Assembly: GCF_907165205.1 (NCBI RefSeq)
Contig: NC_058196.1
Coordinates: 5,560,501 to 5,624,500 of the forward strand
DNA length: 64,000 nucleotides
Source of the DNA: Coccinella septempunctata
Taxonomy: Eukaryota; Arthropoda; Insecta; Coleoptera; Coccinellidae
Direction of reading: 5' to 3'
Made by a program: the position numbers and the translations under genes. How positions within the stretch are numbered: position 1 is the first letter of the stretch; every line of letters begins with the position of its first letter. The notes beneath the pieces are model-generated. The model worked only from the letters and a program-made list of their open reading frames with translations. It ran no database searches and was not told the origin of the DNA. This document shows positions 1 to 14,933 of the stretch, piece by piece.

Positions 1-1754
1 CAACGGTTGCTATGGTAACCCAGCCTACTTATAATTCAACCGAGAATCGAAAAGCAGGAAAAAGTATTGAATTTTTCCTCGTGTAACATTCATATGAATA
101 GCAACATATAATACATTTTTGAAATCAGCAAAAAAATTGCAGCAAGATGAAAGAACTTTCAACTATAGTTTACATTTGAAAAATCAGAAATCCCTTTCGT
201 ATCTCGAAAATGACTGGATCGAAAATTTCTTAATATCATATTCGAATTCCTCATAAAAAAGTGCCTGTAGAATGTAACAACGGATTTCGAAAACGAGTTC
301 AAATAAACGAGTTATTCAATTTCATTGAAAATGACAATTTCTCAATTTTCGTCCATAACTCAAATCTGTTTTCAGATTTGGAATAGTCAGGAAAAAAGAG
401 CTAGAGAATGTGTCATCCGTTTTCTTCTAGCTGCTATAGTTCTCGAGATCCCTTCAGTGGACAACGAATTTTGCCCACTCTATACATATGAGACGGAAGT
501 TTTTTTATAAAATATCCGGAATATACCTAAAACAGATTCATGTCGTTATGGAACAACCTGTAAAAGTTTGTCATATCATTGTTATGACCTCTCATAGAAG
601 AAAACTCAAATAATAATGTACACCCTGTGTACATAATCATCCATTCATCATGAATGTGGGAGAACACCCAGTCTTATTATGAATTTGAATATTTGTAGAA
701 AAGCAAACTATATTTCAGGAACTAATCTACGTCGTCGTAGAACACCCTGTAGAAGTTCGTAACTAAATAAAATTCTGACTTTGAACTCGGAATTTAACGA
801 AAAATATTTTTAAAATATTATGTGGCCCTTCTACGCCTTCGTACGATACGTTTCTCAACTCTCTGCCTCATAGACCTCCGTATACTGCTTGTAGGTTTTC
901 ATTTATTCCGATTCGATCAATCAGATTATTATTATACAACTTGAATTATTGGCCGAACTCGCGATGGTTTCTTCAATAAAAGACTAGGCTCGTGAATTAT
1001 CCTCTAATATTCTGATGAGTTTAATAGATTTATTACAATACTGATTTCACCATTTCCTGTTTTCTGTTCGTTCCTCCCCAACAACTCAAAAGAGTAAAAG
1101 TTGACTGTCACGCGTTTTTTTTTTTGGCATTCCGCCCTACCGAAGAAGTTCAATAACGTTCCATCAATTAAATGATCAGAATCTTGGGCGGCAGCATCTG
1201 AACAACTCGTTGGATTCCCTCGTATATCTAATAATTCGCTTCGATCGTTTTCGCATCATTACCACCGGATTTGATAGGGTCTTCGCCTGATTCCGATCCC
1301 AAATTGAATCATTTCCTCTGCAATTAAAAAAAAAGCGGAAAATTCTTTCATGAATGACGTAGGTCACACGAAATCAAAGCTCTCAGAGGAATTGGATGGC
1401 TTCAATTCCACTCTATGGCTTGAGAAGAAGACAAATAAGCTCGGGAATTAATTTGAACACGGAAGCGTCAATGGATCTGTGAAACTATGGAAACTCAAAC
1501 TTTGTTTCCTTATTACAATAGTTGAGCATTACAGAGACAACAAGGATTAAAAGTCTTTCTGTACTTATATTTGTCGACTTTTCAGATGGATGTAAATGAA
1601 GCACAGAGTTCAATTACCTATTTGAATCACATTCTTCAGAGTAATAAAAAAGATATAAGAGTTTTTTCTGAAAATGCACTCTTGAGCAATATCAGATATT
1701 TCTGAATCTTGAATTGAACTTCAGGAAACATAATATCTAATGTGAAACTCACGT
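1..1754. other. No gene recognised
   Basis: AT-rich sequence with only short chance ORFs; none shows a motif I recognise. Around 735-750 the sequence GTAGAACACCCTGTA resembles the reverse complement of the outer end of the mariner relic at 14934. A weaker relative lies near 550. They may be solo terminal fragments of an ACAGGGTG-ended transposon family, but no matching partner was found here. Confidence 0.5.
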
Positions 1755-1917
1755 TAGGGGGAGCGCCCACCAAAGTAGCGTCGCACTAACATAGCATTTC
1801 TGAGTGAAGTGTTAGTTGTGTGAAATATGTCGTTCTCAGTTCAAATCTGAAAATTATGCATCGCCTTCGTCATGTATGTGGCACGTCAGTGCTGCGCTAC
1901 TTTGATGGGTGCTCCTA
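1755..1917. mobile_element. Short MITE with TA-flanked inverted repeats
   Basis: The outer 25-30 bp at 1757 and at 1915 are imperfect inverted repeats sharing GCCCACCAAAGTAGCG-like sequence; the right arm read in reverse gives GCACCCATCAAAGTAGCG. Both ends abut a TA dinucleotide (1755-1756 and 1916-1917), as expected for a Tc1/mariner-type target duplication. The roughly 159-bp body encodes nothing, so this would be a non-autonomous MITE. The ends differ at several positions, so the insertion is old. Superfamily assignment rests only on the TA flank and size. Confidence 0.6.
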
Positions 1918-2474
1918 CTTAAGAAATACCATTCTTTCGAAAAGTTACGAAAAGGTAAACGCTTCATGGTTGAAGCTGAGCGGTTTTCAAAAACATCCTC
2001 TGACACGTCGATTTACTTTTAACGAAGGCACTTTTTGACATACTACCCATATTTGTGACGTAATCGTTATCCGATAAATGACATCTTCGACAATTTTTTT
2101 AATTTGCGACAACCAATTTCAACCATGCCGAATGAAAAAGTGTGTCATGTTACAGCTTGTCAGAAATTATGGTTGTCTAACAGTTGCCTCAGCGACCTAG
2201 AATGTTTAGTACTACTGTCAAATGAACACCTGAAATCGATTGCGTAGCCAAATATGGATCGTATGTCAGATACATAATAATTGCTGAAATTCCGATTATC
2301 GTTATTAAGCTGAAACGTTAGGGAACTCAGGATGCAGAAGTTGTAAGAATGACTGCAAATGAAACGATACCCAACTCCTGAATATTTGATACCTGACGGA
2401 AATGACAGTCGTATTGACTTTCTTTTTACCAACTAAATATTAGTGAAACTAAAGAATATAAGATTGGCATATAT
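1918..2474. other. No gene recognised
   Basis: Intergenic AT-rich DNA. The 90-codon minus-strand ORF at 2160-2432 has no recognisable motif and looks like chance. Confidence 0.5.
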
Positions 2475-2915
2475 GAGTGGAAACCCGTAGCAGGCTCAAT
2501 ATCTATCTGAATAGGTCCAAGGTTCCTGATAGCTGTCGGCGTCTCTTGTGCATTGCCCCATTACTTTCAATGTATTTCTACCTATTCCATTGAAAATAAT
2601 TTCCACATCCAAACCATATTGCAGATCATTTCCAGCAGGCCTGAGTTGGTAAAATTATTATAACCACATCCCCTCATTCCAACCATCCAATGTATTAATG
2701 TTTATATCCCCGTTGTTGTTAACAAATCGCACAAAAGGTCCTTTCTGAATAGGTGGTGATCCCATTTTCCGGACTATTGTGAACCTAACTGTCACATGAA
2801 GGAGCCCGCCTTCACATCGACATCAGCTGTTGCATCTTTATTAAATAGTTTGTATTTAATGAAACCGATTACTTGAACCTCTTCTGTATTCTTTATTCTA
2901 CAACATGCGACTGAA
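2475..2915 (-). pseudogene. Unidentified coding-like relic
   Basis: On the minus strand, long stretches free of stops with normal amino-acid texture can be followed from about 2915 down to 2475. Two or three frameshifts or stops are needed, near 2790, 2660 and 2490. The conceptual segments have alternating hydrophobic residues suggestive of beta-strands, which is unlike the surrounding low-complexity DNA. I do not recognise the family: it could be a decayed host gene, a transposon product or an old viral insertion. Only codon texture supports it, so it is tentative. Confidence 0.25.
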
Positions 2916-4285
2916 CGCCGTTCATCCAGAATACCCGGAGGTGCGCAGGGTCATGGGGTATCATGAACTTGACAATAACCCAACATCATCTGGCTAGGGT
3001 TGACTCTGGTCAGATTGATGATAGTATTAAAGACGCTAGAGAGGGAAGTGTTCTGTTTAAAATTTAATCAAATTCAATCTCAGTTATATTGAAATTCAAT
3101 GTCAGAAATATTTCTACCTATATCATCAACAAATTCCGGATTCTGGTACTAAGAGGTCTCTCAGTTCAAAGAAGAAATTTATTCATCATAGATGCTTAGT
3201 GTTGAAAAATTTTAGATGGAAACATAAATAATAATAAAAAATTGTCAGTAGACATGGGGTTGAGCGGATCTCAACAATTTGGCGCCCAACTTGGGTTAAT
3301 TCAAGCTGTATTAACAATCAAATTTGAAATCGGGAGGCAAGACTCTAGCTGGAGAAATGAGTACACAAACAATTACAAAGAGAAGAATATATTGGATATG
3401 CTTTACACGCTGAAGGAAGATTAACAAGAATTTAGATGAACAATCTAATGAATTGGATGATTAATCGGAAAAATTTCATAGATATAAGAGGAGAAATTAA
3501 AGAATGTGCCAAGAGGGTGTGAAGAAACAATGAAAAAAATACAAGATCAATTGAACAAACGGAAGACGGGGATGAAAACAGGAAGAATTAGATTTTACGG
3601 AAAATAATATTCGGGAAAAATTGGATATTTATATGAATAAAGTAAAAAGAAATGTTGTAATTCAAAATGAAACATTACATAAAGTGATGAACGAAGAAAA
3701 TTCGTGTACGTCAGAAATAATCAACAATGAATAAAATAGTAGAAAAACATACGAATAATATTCTCGAGATAAATTTCACATTGCCTCTCTCACAATTTTC
3801 GCTGTTATTTAATTATTGATGAATGATATGAAGCAAAATTTTAGGGTCCGATAGTTCTCGATACGATCTTCAAAATAAGATATCGCAACACCCCTCATCC
3901 TAATTCAAAATCAATGTTGTGCTCACCACTATTAGGCAGTTGAAGTTACGGGGATGCAAAAGGCATAAAAGTTGTTCCCCGTCGAATCAGAAATTGACGA
4001 GTCCGAACGATTTTCTACATTTTCATTTCAGTGCCGGAAGATCGAGGTGTTGAATTTTCATTGGACCACACTGTATGAAGCTGTTTTTCATGATGCAGAT
4101 ATCCGGTTACTGCAGACGAACGTTTCCGAAGTGTCGGAGAGTAGGAAACAAATGGATATATGCTAACTCTGAGAGTTAAGGAAGTTAATTGGGATGGATG
4201 CCGTTGGCTGCCAGGTGGCACTGTGGTAGTCAGAGACGATAGCGTTTACTGGCATCGAATAAAGTGTTTATCAATTCGTTTAATT
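2916..4285. other. No clear gene; Lys/Glu/Asn-rich coding-like scraps
   Basis: Between about 3242 and 3770 the plus strand contains short ORF pieces in different frames rich in Lys, Glu, Asn and Ile, resembling a broken coiled coil. There is no identifiable domain and A-rich DNA gives such pieces by chance. The rest of the interval holds nothing I recognise. Confidence 0.3.
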
Positions 4286-4450
4286 TTCGTCGAGGCTGTT
4301 CTGTTGCTCTGACGACGTCAGATAGAACCGAAACTACTGTCAGCATCTACGTATTTCATGTTTATTGAATTGTTTTTCTGATGATATTGGTTGGATATAT
4401 GGTCGTTTGTTGAATCGATTTAGATCGTAAAATTTGTTGTTTTTTATATA
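4286..4450 (+). repeat. Hammerhead-like repeat, copy 1
   Basis: Contains TGCT (4305-4308), CTGACGA (4309-4315), GAAAC (4330-4334), a four-base loop TACT, GTC (4339-4341) and AGCA (4342-4345). This is the order of a type I hammerhead ribozyme: stem I, CUGANGA core, stem II, GAAA, a one-pair stem III, cleavage triplet GUC, stem I. The core residues fit the consensus, but stem II (4316-4329) pairs poorly, so the copy is probably decayed. About 75 bp downstream, AGATCGTAAAATTTGTTG is shared in diverged form with the copies at 11918 and 34447, which defines a repeat family. Confidence 0.5.
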
Positions 4451-5830
4451 AGAAGATGTTATATATTCGTTTTCATTTAGATTTTTATTTATCCCCCCTT
4501 AACATATGAGAGCAACATCCTTCATATGATCCATTTCAGTATTTTCGAAAACCATTTAGAAGTAGCACAAATAGATCAAGAATAGAATAAATTACACGCA
4601 AAATCATAAAACAAAACTGAAAGCTTTGAGCATATACGTAGGAAATGAAAAAATTCAATAATATTAATTTGTCGATCATGATGTGTGCCCTGATCCCTAC
4701 TACGCCAGAATCAAATAATACCTAATCAGAAAGACAAACAGTCGCTGAAATCTAATTCTGAAGTGAGTAAACCCATCAATTTGTCATTCAAATCGTGCTT
4801 GAATGTAGTTCAGCAATGTTTGTTCGACTGAACGCCGCGTCGTCTCTTCCTCAACTTCAATGCCTCTTGAGGAGCGAATCGGACTTGCCATCGAGAAATG
4901 CAATCTCTGGAGATTCGACATCGCTACAAGGATCTACAGACCAGGTATTCTCATTCCTTCTGCGAATTACTACTGAGGAATTCCATCGTTCATAAATTCC
5001 ATTGACACCGCTTCCAGCCGCATATTCCTTCATGGAATGTGACCTCCGCACCACAATAAAAGTTCGAAGACGACAAGAAATACTAAATTATTCGAATATC
5101 TGCACGGGAACGAATAAATGGCTTGGATTATTCCGCTTCCTAGCCATGCGATCGGAATGGGAGCATGAAAGTAAGGAGAGTGAAAATGTGTTCGAGTTTT
5201 ATCGGAAAATTCCTAAAAGGAATTAATGGTTTGTATCTATTCTGATCCGACTCATGATTTTCCATAATAAAAAGAGAACCATAAAAGATATTGATATGCT
5301 ATATTCCTCTTGATATAGGTTATAGAGGAAATAACATAAAAGGAATATCATTCATAGCCATGTCGGTGTTGAAGCTACCATCATAGTATTGATTAAATTA
5401 ATTGAATGAAAATTTTCACCTCGCAAATGTGGCAGAATAAAGCATAATGAAGTATCAATAAAAATATTGTTATAACTATAATCTAACTAATTATCGGGAA
5501 CACAGTACAGATTGGGGTTTTCAGAAAACTCTCTGTAAATCATTCAAATCATTAATTCTTTTATAAGCATCATCTACAATTACAGAAATGGTAAAACACA
5601 AAACGCAACAATACACACAAGCTTACTTTGAAGTCGAGGTTGAGAAAGCCAAACCATACAGAAATCCCTATTACCACAGTCAGATTTTTAATATTCCACA
5701 TTCGGACAACTGATCTGATTCTCAACAAAGGTATAAATCTGTCTTAATATAAAAGTAAGGTAAGAAAACGCGGCTCACAGAACAAAGATAATATATATCA
5801 ATATTTAAATGTCATTCATTTCGAAGCGCG
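4451..5830. other. No gene recognised
   Basis: The two overlapping ORFs at 4795-5226 show no family resemblance and no typical gene structure. The remainder is AT-rich and featureless to my reading. Confidence 0.5.
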
Positions 5831-6300
5831 TTCAAAAAACTTCGTCGTTCTCAGCATTCATTATTGTTGACTCATAAAAGGAACGTTTATGAGCTTGTAG
5901 GGCCATATCATACGACTGTTTACATCCTTATAGTGATTCTAATATTCTGGTTTGTATCTGGCTAACAAGAATAAGGGGTCCAATTTATTCCTGATTGATT
6001 TCAACTTTTCAGATTCATTTATCTTATTTTTTTGATGTTACCACAGTTCTGAGAGGAAAAGTCATATTGAAAACATTGTCGAAATTGTGAGAAAAATAAC
6101 TCCACATTTCGTCAATATTGCCTTCCTGAATATTGAATAAAATGGCCCCGTCAGTATCCTGAATTACTTGTTCAAATTTAGGGTTATTCTCTTGGTTAAA
6201 GATTCCTAATTTTTTTTTGATCGAACTGTTGATAGGGCGTACGGTCTAAAAAATGAATTTCTGTCCAGTGTATGATGGAGTCCACAAGCACAATTACGGT
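5831..6300 (-). pseudogene. LINE fragment, endonuclease-to-RT linker
   Basis: The minus strand is open for about 63 codons from near 6230 to 6042. It reads like the linker of Jockey/CR1-group LINE ORF2 proteins: an Asn-Ile-Asp-Glu-Met-Trp stretch followed by a Phe-rich segment and FPLRT. Past a stop, 5850-6010 continues in shifted frames with NKLDPLFLLARYKPEY- and HKRSFYESTIMNAEN-like segments, the usual basic helix-rich run before the RT domain. Neither the endonuclease nor the RT is attached. It is a dead fragment whose exact clade I cannot state. Confidence 0.5.
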
Positions 6301-6356
6301 GACTTTATGTTTTCAAATGGGACAGGGTCATAATCAGTTATATTTTTTAACTCCCA

Positions 6357-6640
6357 GTAGATTAGATTAGATTAGATTAAAGGAGAGGCAAAAGGTCATC
6401 CAACCTCGCATGCACCTTGACCTAAAGATTTATTGTGCATCCCCGCGCTGTTTACCAATCAGGCAGTAAAGTCTCAATGAACTTGACCACCTTTCTGGGG
6501 GCCATATCCATTACTTGTTCCGGCTCTAGGAACCACTAACCAAGGTACTGTAGCCTTCGCACTCGCATGATAAATGTTTGGCTGTTTCAGTGGCTTCTTG
6601 TCAGAAGCGACATGTGTCATCGGGCATGAAGAAACATTTT
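6357..6640 (-). pseudogene. LINE 3' end with zinc-knuckle tail and (TAATC)n
   Basis: On the minus strand 6628-6555 reads DTCRF, a stop where a Cys is expected, then QEATETAKHLSCECEGYSTL. This is the C-terminal Cys/His motif with HLxCEC found at the end of RNase H-bearing and related non-LTR elements. It continues with frameshifts to about 6390 and ends in four to five TAATC units (6357-6378), a simple-repeat tail typical of several LINE clades. It is 5'-truncated and contains several stops. Confidence 0.55.
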
Positions 6641-6844
6641 TCTGAAAGGTCTAGAGACGTTGCAGGTTCGTTGTAATAAATTTATCCAATAAGAGCAGAA
6701 TATGTTGAGTAATAAAATATTTCGACATTGGATTTTTGTTTGGTTCCATAGTAGGCTAAGAATTTTTCAATATAACCTCGTACTTTGAACTGTAATGCAA
6801 TAAGTAGACCTTCTGAGGTTGTGAATTCCGGTGAAATTCTCCAG

Positions 6845-7112
6845 TCTTCAGTATTCCTGAAGACCTGATTATATCAGAGTCGAAAAAATTGAAGAATAAA
6901 TTGACTGTTGGTCTGGATGATATTGCAGTTAAGGTTATAAAGTCCCATATTAAATTATTTGGCCGTCGTTTGACTATAATATATAATTTGATGTTTAGTT
7001 CTGATGTTTTTCCGAAAGTATAGAAGGTTTCTCGTATATGCCCGATTTTTAATTCAGGAAAGAAATCGGAAAGTACTGATTATCGTCCAATTACCATAAT
7101 TAAGTCAGAATC
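6845..7112 (+). pseudogene. LINE reverse transcriptase fragment
   Basis: A plus-strand stretch encodes the beginning of a non-LTR RT domain: GLDDIAVKVIKSH, a hydrophobic helix, VFPKV with a stop where Trp is expected, KVSRICPIF, SGKK and DYRPITI. These match the conserved fingers motifs (PDGI..., FP..WK, P.PK.G, YRPIS). It stops abruptly at about 7112, next to the 5S-like segment, and has no palm motifs. It lies in the opposite orientation to the LINE pieces at 5.8-6.6 kb, so it is a separate fragment. Confidence 0.6.
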
Positions 7113-7117
7113 TTTGG

Positions 7118-7192
7118 CGCTCATTTTCATATCTAGTATCAGAGTGGTCACCCATCCAGGAACTGAACGCAACCATTTCTGCTTGACTTGTA
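7118..7192 (-). pseudogene. 5S rRNA-like fragment
   Basis: Read on the minus strand, 7190-7143 contains AAGTCAAGCAG, then GTTCAGTTCCTGGATGGGTG and ACC. These align with the internal-promoter half of eukaryotic 5S rRNA (GAAGTTAAGCA ... GTCAGTACTTGGATGGGTGACC) at roughly three quarters identity by eye. The 5' and 3' thirds of 5S rRNA are not evident, so this is a pseudogene fragment or the head of a 5S-derived SINE, not a functional gene. Confidence 0.4.
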
Positions 7193-7342
7193 AAAGAACA
7201 TTGAGGAAGCTTAAATTGGAGCGGCTTCCTACAAAGTGATTGCGTAGTAATATATTCAGATAATTCATTAATCACTACCTTACTACAGAGGCATATTTTG
7301 ATATCACTTCGATAACTAAAAATGTATTGCTGACATTCAAAA

Positions 7343-10827
<3,485 letters not shown>

Positions 10828-10835
10828 TATATTGA

Positions 10836-11021
10836 TAATACAAAGCTGTTGGAACTTGACAGCTATGTTGTCTCGAGTGCCCAGAAGGAGGTCATACTGG
10901 GCACTACACGTATCGTAAGACGCTTCCTTCATAGCTCTTGATTCCACTTTGGCTCCCAGAGCCCGGTGGTATTTCGTAATTCCCTGAAAGGTGATTGACA
11001 AAAAAAAAAAAAAAAAAAAAA
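10836..11021 (+). pseudogene. 5'-truncated R4-type 3' end, second family
   Basis: The short stretch 10840-10925 reads KLLELDSYVVSSAQKEVILG followed by TTRIVRRFLHS and a stop. This is the extreme C-terminus of an R4-type protein, matching the MQKAVILGTVGIIRQ end of the intact element but clearly from a different family. A short 3' UTR and a long poly(A) run (11000-11021) follow. TA repeats lie on both sides (10810-10832 and from about 11025), so this severely truncated copy also sits in the microsatellite. Confidence 0.75.
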
Positions 11022-11041
11022 TAAATATATATATATATATA

Positions 11042-11089
<48 letters not shown>

Positions 11090-11123
11090 TATATATATAT
11101 ATATATTCTTTTGAATGTCAGCA

Positions 11124-11164
<41 letters not shown>
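11022..11164. repeat. TA/poly(A)/poly(T) palindrome with inverted flank copy
   Basis: TA repeats, an A10 run (11041-11050), more TA, then a T10 run (about 11081-11090) and TA form a near-perfect palindrome centred near 11066. At 11106-11129 follows the exact reverse complement of the 24-base unique sequence lying just left of the first (TA)n tract (7322-7345). Another (TA)n tract runs to 11164. The arrangement implies inverted duplication of the original flank, or a template-switch product, rather than simple repeat growth. Confidence 0.85.
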
Positions 11165-11166
<2 letters not shown>

Positions 11167-11473
11167 CATATGGGGAGAAGATCATCAAATATAACGTCCT
11201 CGCTCGTCAGATCAGAGACATGTGGAAGTTGAAGTCGGTCACAATACTTCCCTTGATCATAAGCGCCAATGGGCTGGTCCACCGAAAAAGTTCCGCACAT
11301 ATAGAAGAACTTAACCTGCCTCCAAACACCATAGCATGGATGCAGAAGGCCGTAATACTGGGAACGGTTGGCATAATCCGACAGGTTATATATCCTTATT
11401 AGTAACTAGCAAGGTTGCCCTTGGCTCACGGGTCCGGGTAACCTGGTGAATCCCACAACTGTGTGAAATTAAA

Positions 11474-11480
<7 letters not shown>
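11165..11480 (+). pseudogene. 5'-truncated R4-type 3' end, close relative of the intact element
   Basis: From 11169 the plus strand encodes about 77 residues ending at a stop near 11403. It covers the endonuclease tail (EKIIKYNVLARQIRDMWK, VTILPLIISANGLVHRK, AWMQKAVILGTVGIIRQ), aligning residue by residue with the intact protein at 7523-10711 at roughly two-thirds identity. The 3' UTR ends with a similar ...CCACAACTGTGTGAAATT plus poly(A). TA repeats border both sides. It is a dead 5'-truncated insertion from a sister family. Confidence 0.85.
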
Positions 11481-11520
<40 letters not shown>

Positions 11521-11526
11521 TATATA
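11481..11526. repeat. (TA)n tract
   Basis: Roughly 18 TA units directly after the poly(A) tail of the truncated R4 copy, ending in TTTTTATATAC. It is the 3' target flank of that copy. Confidence 0.95.
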
Positions 11527-11739
11527 CTGCCTAATTGAAATTGACATCAAAATACAGGAAAAATTGGAAATTTCGATTAAAAATGTTTACTGATTTCACC
11601 CTTGTAATAACAAAAAGTTTAACGAAAAACACCACCAATTATTCAATCATCCTCCTCACTGAAAGGTCTGTCCATTCCTGAGAAAAAGATTAAAGATACT
11701 ATAATGAGAATAATTTCAGATATCCAGTAACATAGCGAT

Positions 11740-12070
11740 ATTACTCAGTAGCGCTTGCCACTATTGAATAAGGGTCCATCATTTCCAAACGTTCCCCATC
11801 GGAGAAAAAAGCTATGTTGCTCTGGTGAGGTCAAATGAGACCGAAACCATGGTCAGCATCTGCTTTTCTTCGATGGGGCGTACTCCATTTGGGGCCTTAA
11901 CGATGGCGAAGTGGCAAGTTCAATTCAGATCGTAACACTTGTTGATATTAATATCAGCTGGTGGTATGCATCTGAATTTATCCTCATTATTGTATTCATT
12001 GCCTCCCTGTTTAGGCGTGATCATTTCTTATTATTATTACAGGTACTTTTTGAGAAACTCGGCTATCCCC
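11740..12070 (+). repeat. Hammerhead-like repeat, copy 2
   Basis: Elements in order: TGCT (11818-11821), CTGGTGA (11822-11828), stem II GGTC/GACC (11829-11832 with 11839-11842, loop AAATGA), GAAAC (11843-11847), a four-base loop, GTC (11852-11854) and AGCA (11855-11858). An outer helix extends stem I: CCCCATCG at 11794-11801 pairs with CGATGGGG at 11871-11878, with an AG-rich/CT-rich match between. Stem II is intact, but the invariant A of CUGAUGA is G, so cleavage is unlikely now. Downstream AGATCGTAACACTTGTTG and TGCATCTGAATTTATC recur at 34447-34760, and GGCGTGATCATTTCTT recurs on the minus strand at about 45988-46005. Confidence 0.6.
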
Positions 12071-14930
12071 CACCTCTTATGGGAGGTTTACTACAAACTC
12101 CCGAATTATACATAAATGATCGCGTTATTAATAAAAATTGATCTGTTGACAACTTTCTACAGAATTTCCCATGAAAAAAATTATGCAATTTTTCGCATTA
12201 CTTTTAATAACTCTGTACTCGATTTCGACTTTCAAAGATATCCTTCTGTGAATAGTGATTGTTTTTCTGACAGTAGAAAGAAAAGGGATTCGAGAAAAGA
12301 GGTCCATTGACAATCAACCATCCCATCTGTACCTAAAATTTTTCTCCCTAATTTCATATAACCTCGTACAAATTTTGTTTTAGCGTTAGTCTTGAATTGA
12401 AAACCTATATCTTGAATTCCGAACATACGCGTATCAACCGTATATTCATACAAAGTTCATGGAATTGATGATGTCCATTATATCTCAAATGAAAATTCCA
12501 AAAACAAAACATGAAACTGTTAAAGAATTTGGTAACTTGGGAACGATAAACATTGCCGAGTTTTCAGTTTGATGTTACCAGAATAGAGTGTGGTTGAATG
12601 CGATGAAGCTAATGTAACCTAATTAAGGTGACCCTTTAGATTCGATTAAAATCATCAGACATGGCATCATAATATGATTGAGTTTTCGTCCTTAACTCTC
12701 GTAAGTCAGTATTGTGACACGGTTCGGTTAGCCTAGGTTCAGTCAAACGTACGATATGGCTATTTATACACCAACCATACAAGTGTTGAGAGCTTTAGTT
12801 CAATTGACTATAACTTCAGTCGTGATAAAGCTTAAAAAAGTAATTATCTCAATTTTAAATTTCGGTATTTCGTGAAAATGGTTCACCTTTATTTCGTGAG
12901 TTGAATAAAAACAAGGAGCGAACTCGGAATTACAAAGCATTTTCCGTTAATTTAAGCTATTCCTGAATGTTTTGAGTGCTGTGTATCATTCTGTTCCAAC
13001 GATTGTTCTCGAAATGAAATTGAATTTTTCTTCTCAATTCCACAGAAAAGTCATGTTTTTACAGAGATTTCAGCGAATCCGAACTTATACATAATTGCTA
13101 AGGGCACTCCATTTCTTGTACAATTCATCCGGCTGAAATATTGAAGAATTTACGTCTGAAAACGTTCTTGCTTTGTACCTCGAAATTCTTTGTCTGACAT
13201 CAGGATCTCTCCCTTAATTTGCACTTATTGCCTTCAAAGCGGAAAGTTTGCGTTTATAGCTTCATATCCACCGAAATATAATTATTTTTTTAATATGAAA
13301 AGGCTAACCTATTTCGGTATTGAAACCGATTTGCATAAGGAAAGATATGATTGAAAGTTAAGAGAATATGAAGGATATCTCGAGTGCAGTAAAGAATTTT
13401 ATAGTGTACCGGGTTGATTCAGGCCGTCACGTAAGCGCCATCTGCCAATGTATTGTTCATTTCTCAGCTTTTAGTCATTAGCAAAGATAATAGCTAACCT
13501 AACGTACTACTATAATCTTTAGTTGTTGGGAACTGCGTAAGCCCACCATGAATAGGGAACCGGAATTCGCCAGTTGTGTAGGTTGTGCAATTAAGTGTTG
13601 TTTTCTGTGAAACTCTCACTAACAAGTACATTCTCATTAGGAGCAGAAACCATGAAATTCTGAATAAGTATTCTGTTGTGTAGTAGAGAATATACATTTT
13701 CTTATTATAAAGTGATAGCTTCTTACCTTTTTACCCAAGTTATGACGAAACATTATACACTTTTGACATCTGCACAAATGGCACATGTTTTTCAAATAGT
13801 TGGCCAGACAGGATTTCATGAAAATACTTCTTTCGCAACTAGCTTTATAACGGTGACTGAATTTTTTCTCGAACAACAACAATAACTATTGCTAGGATTC
13901 TATAAAAAATATTCTAGCCCGAAAAACATTCATTTATTTTTTACTGTGTTCCCCAGTAATGTAACTTGGTGTTTGAAAAACCAATATATTCAAATTTCCG
14001 CAAAGGGTAGATTTTTTCGGCTTTTTTTTCAGGATAGGTAACTAATAGCTACCATATGAGATCTTACGGAATTATCCATTAATTCATGGATATTGGTGCA
14101 AATATCATAAGGATTGTTTTATCTTTTATCCGAATAAAAAAAAATTAGCAGGCATTATTCGCCATCATCAACTCTTTGATCAAGGTGGCTTCTAAGCTGT
14201 TCATCCTACCTCCGAATGAGATTAAAAAAACATATTCGGTAAAGGTTTTCTCAGCATGTACTACTACTTATAGTATGATGAAAATCAGATGTCAATTTGT
14301 TGAAAATAAATTTACTTTTATATTATTATTGAACGATATGAAAAGAACAGATGACTATGATGGATACGAAGTCGTTTGTGTTTTTCAAATATGATTCGAC
14401 ATTGTTGAACTTTCTGATTTTGCAAGCTGATGTGTTTATGATTGGTCATACATCTTGGATCAAAATACATTGTACATGTATTCCCGCATAAATTCCACTT
14501 CTAATTCTTCTGTGAATTATGAAACAAGAAATTCAATAGGGATCATATAACCACAGTGTTCGTATACGATGCATAACAGGCCGCTGTAAAAGCCATTGTT
14601 CTGATGGATGACAGAAAAGTGAAATAATTAGGTCAAATCTAGCGACATGTTAACATTTACATACTCGAGGATTAATAGCGGTGTGGTTTTTAGATATTTG
14701 AACTCGAAGGTCGACTATTATTATTAGCATAAAGATTTCCACTTGCAGATTTCACCTAAAGAAGGTAAGACTTGCATATTAGACATGAGATGATGAGAAA
14801 ATACATACGTTCCATTCTGAGCGCAAAAAAAAAAAACAACGGAAGCAATTATTGATGAAAAAGACAAACCGGTCGATTCATTGGGAAATGCAAATAAAAT
14901 AGGGTAGGTAGAGCATACCACGGTTGCTTC
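12071..14930. other. No gene recognised
   Basis: Nearly 2.9 kb of AT-rich DNA. Short ORFs at 12116-12453, 13494-13885, 14176-14394 and 14724-14996 overlap on both strands, show no motif and look like chance. No RNA gene or repeat was recognised. Confidence 0.5.
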
Positions 14931-14933
14931 TAT

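Noticed and set aside
3242..3770. Lys/Glu/Asn-rich stretch as a coiled-coil gene
   Set aside because: Frames break often, composition matches A-rich DNA, and no start, splice site or domain is convincing.
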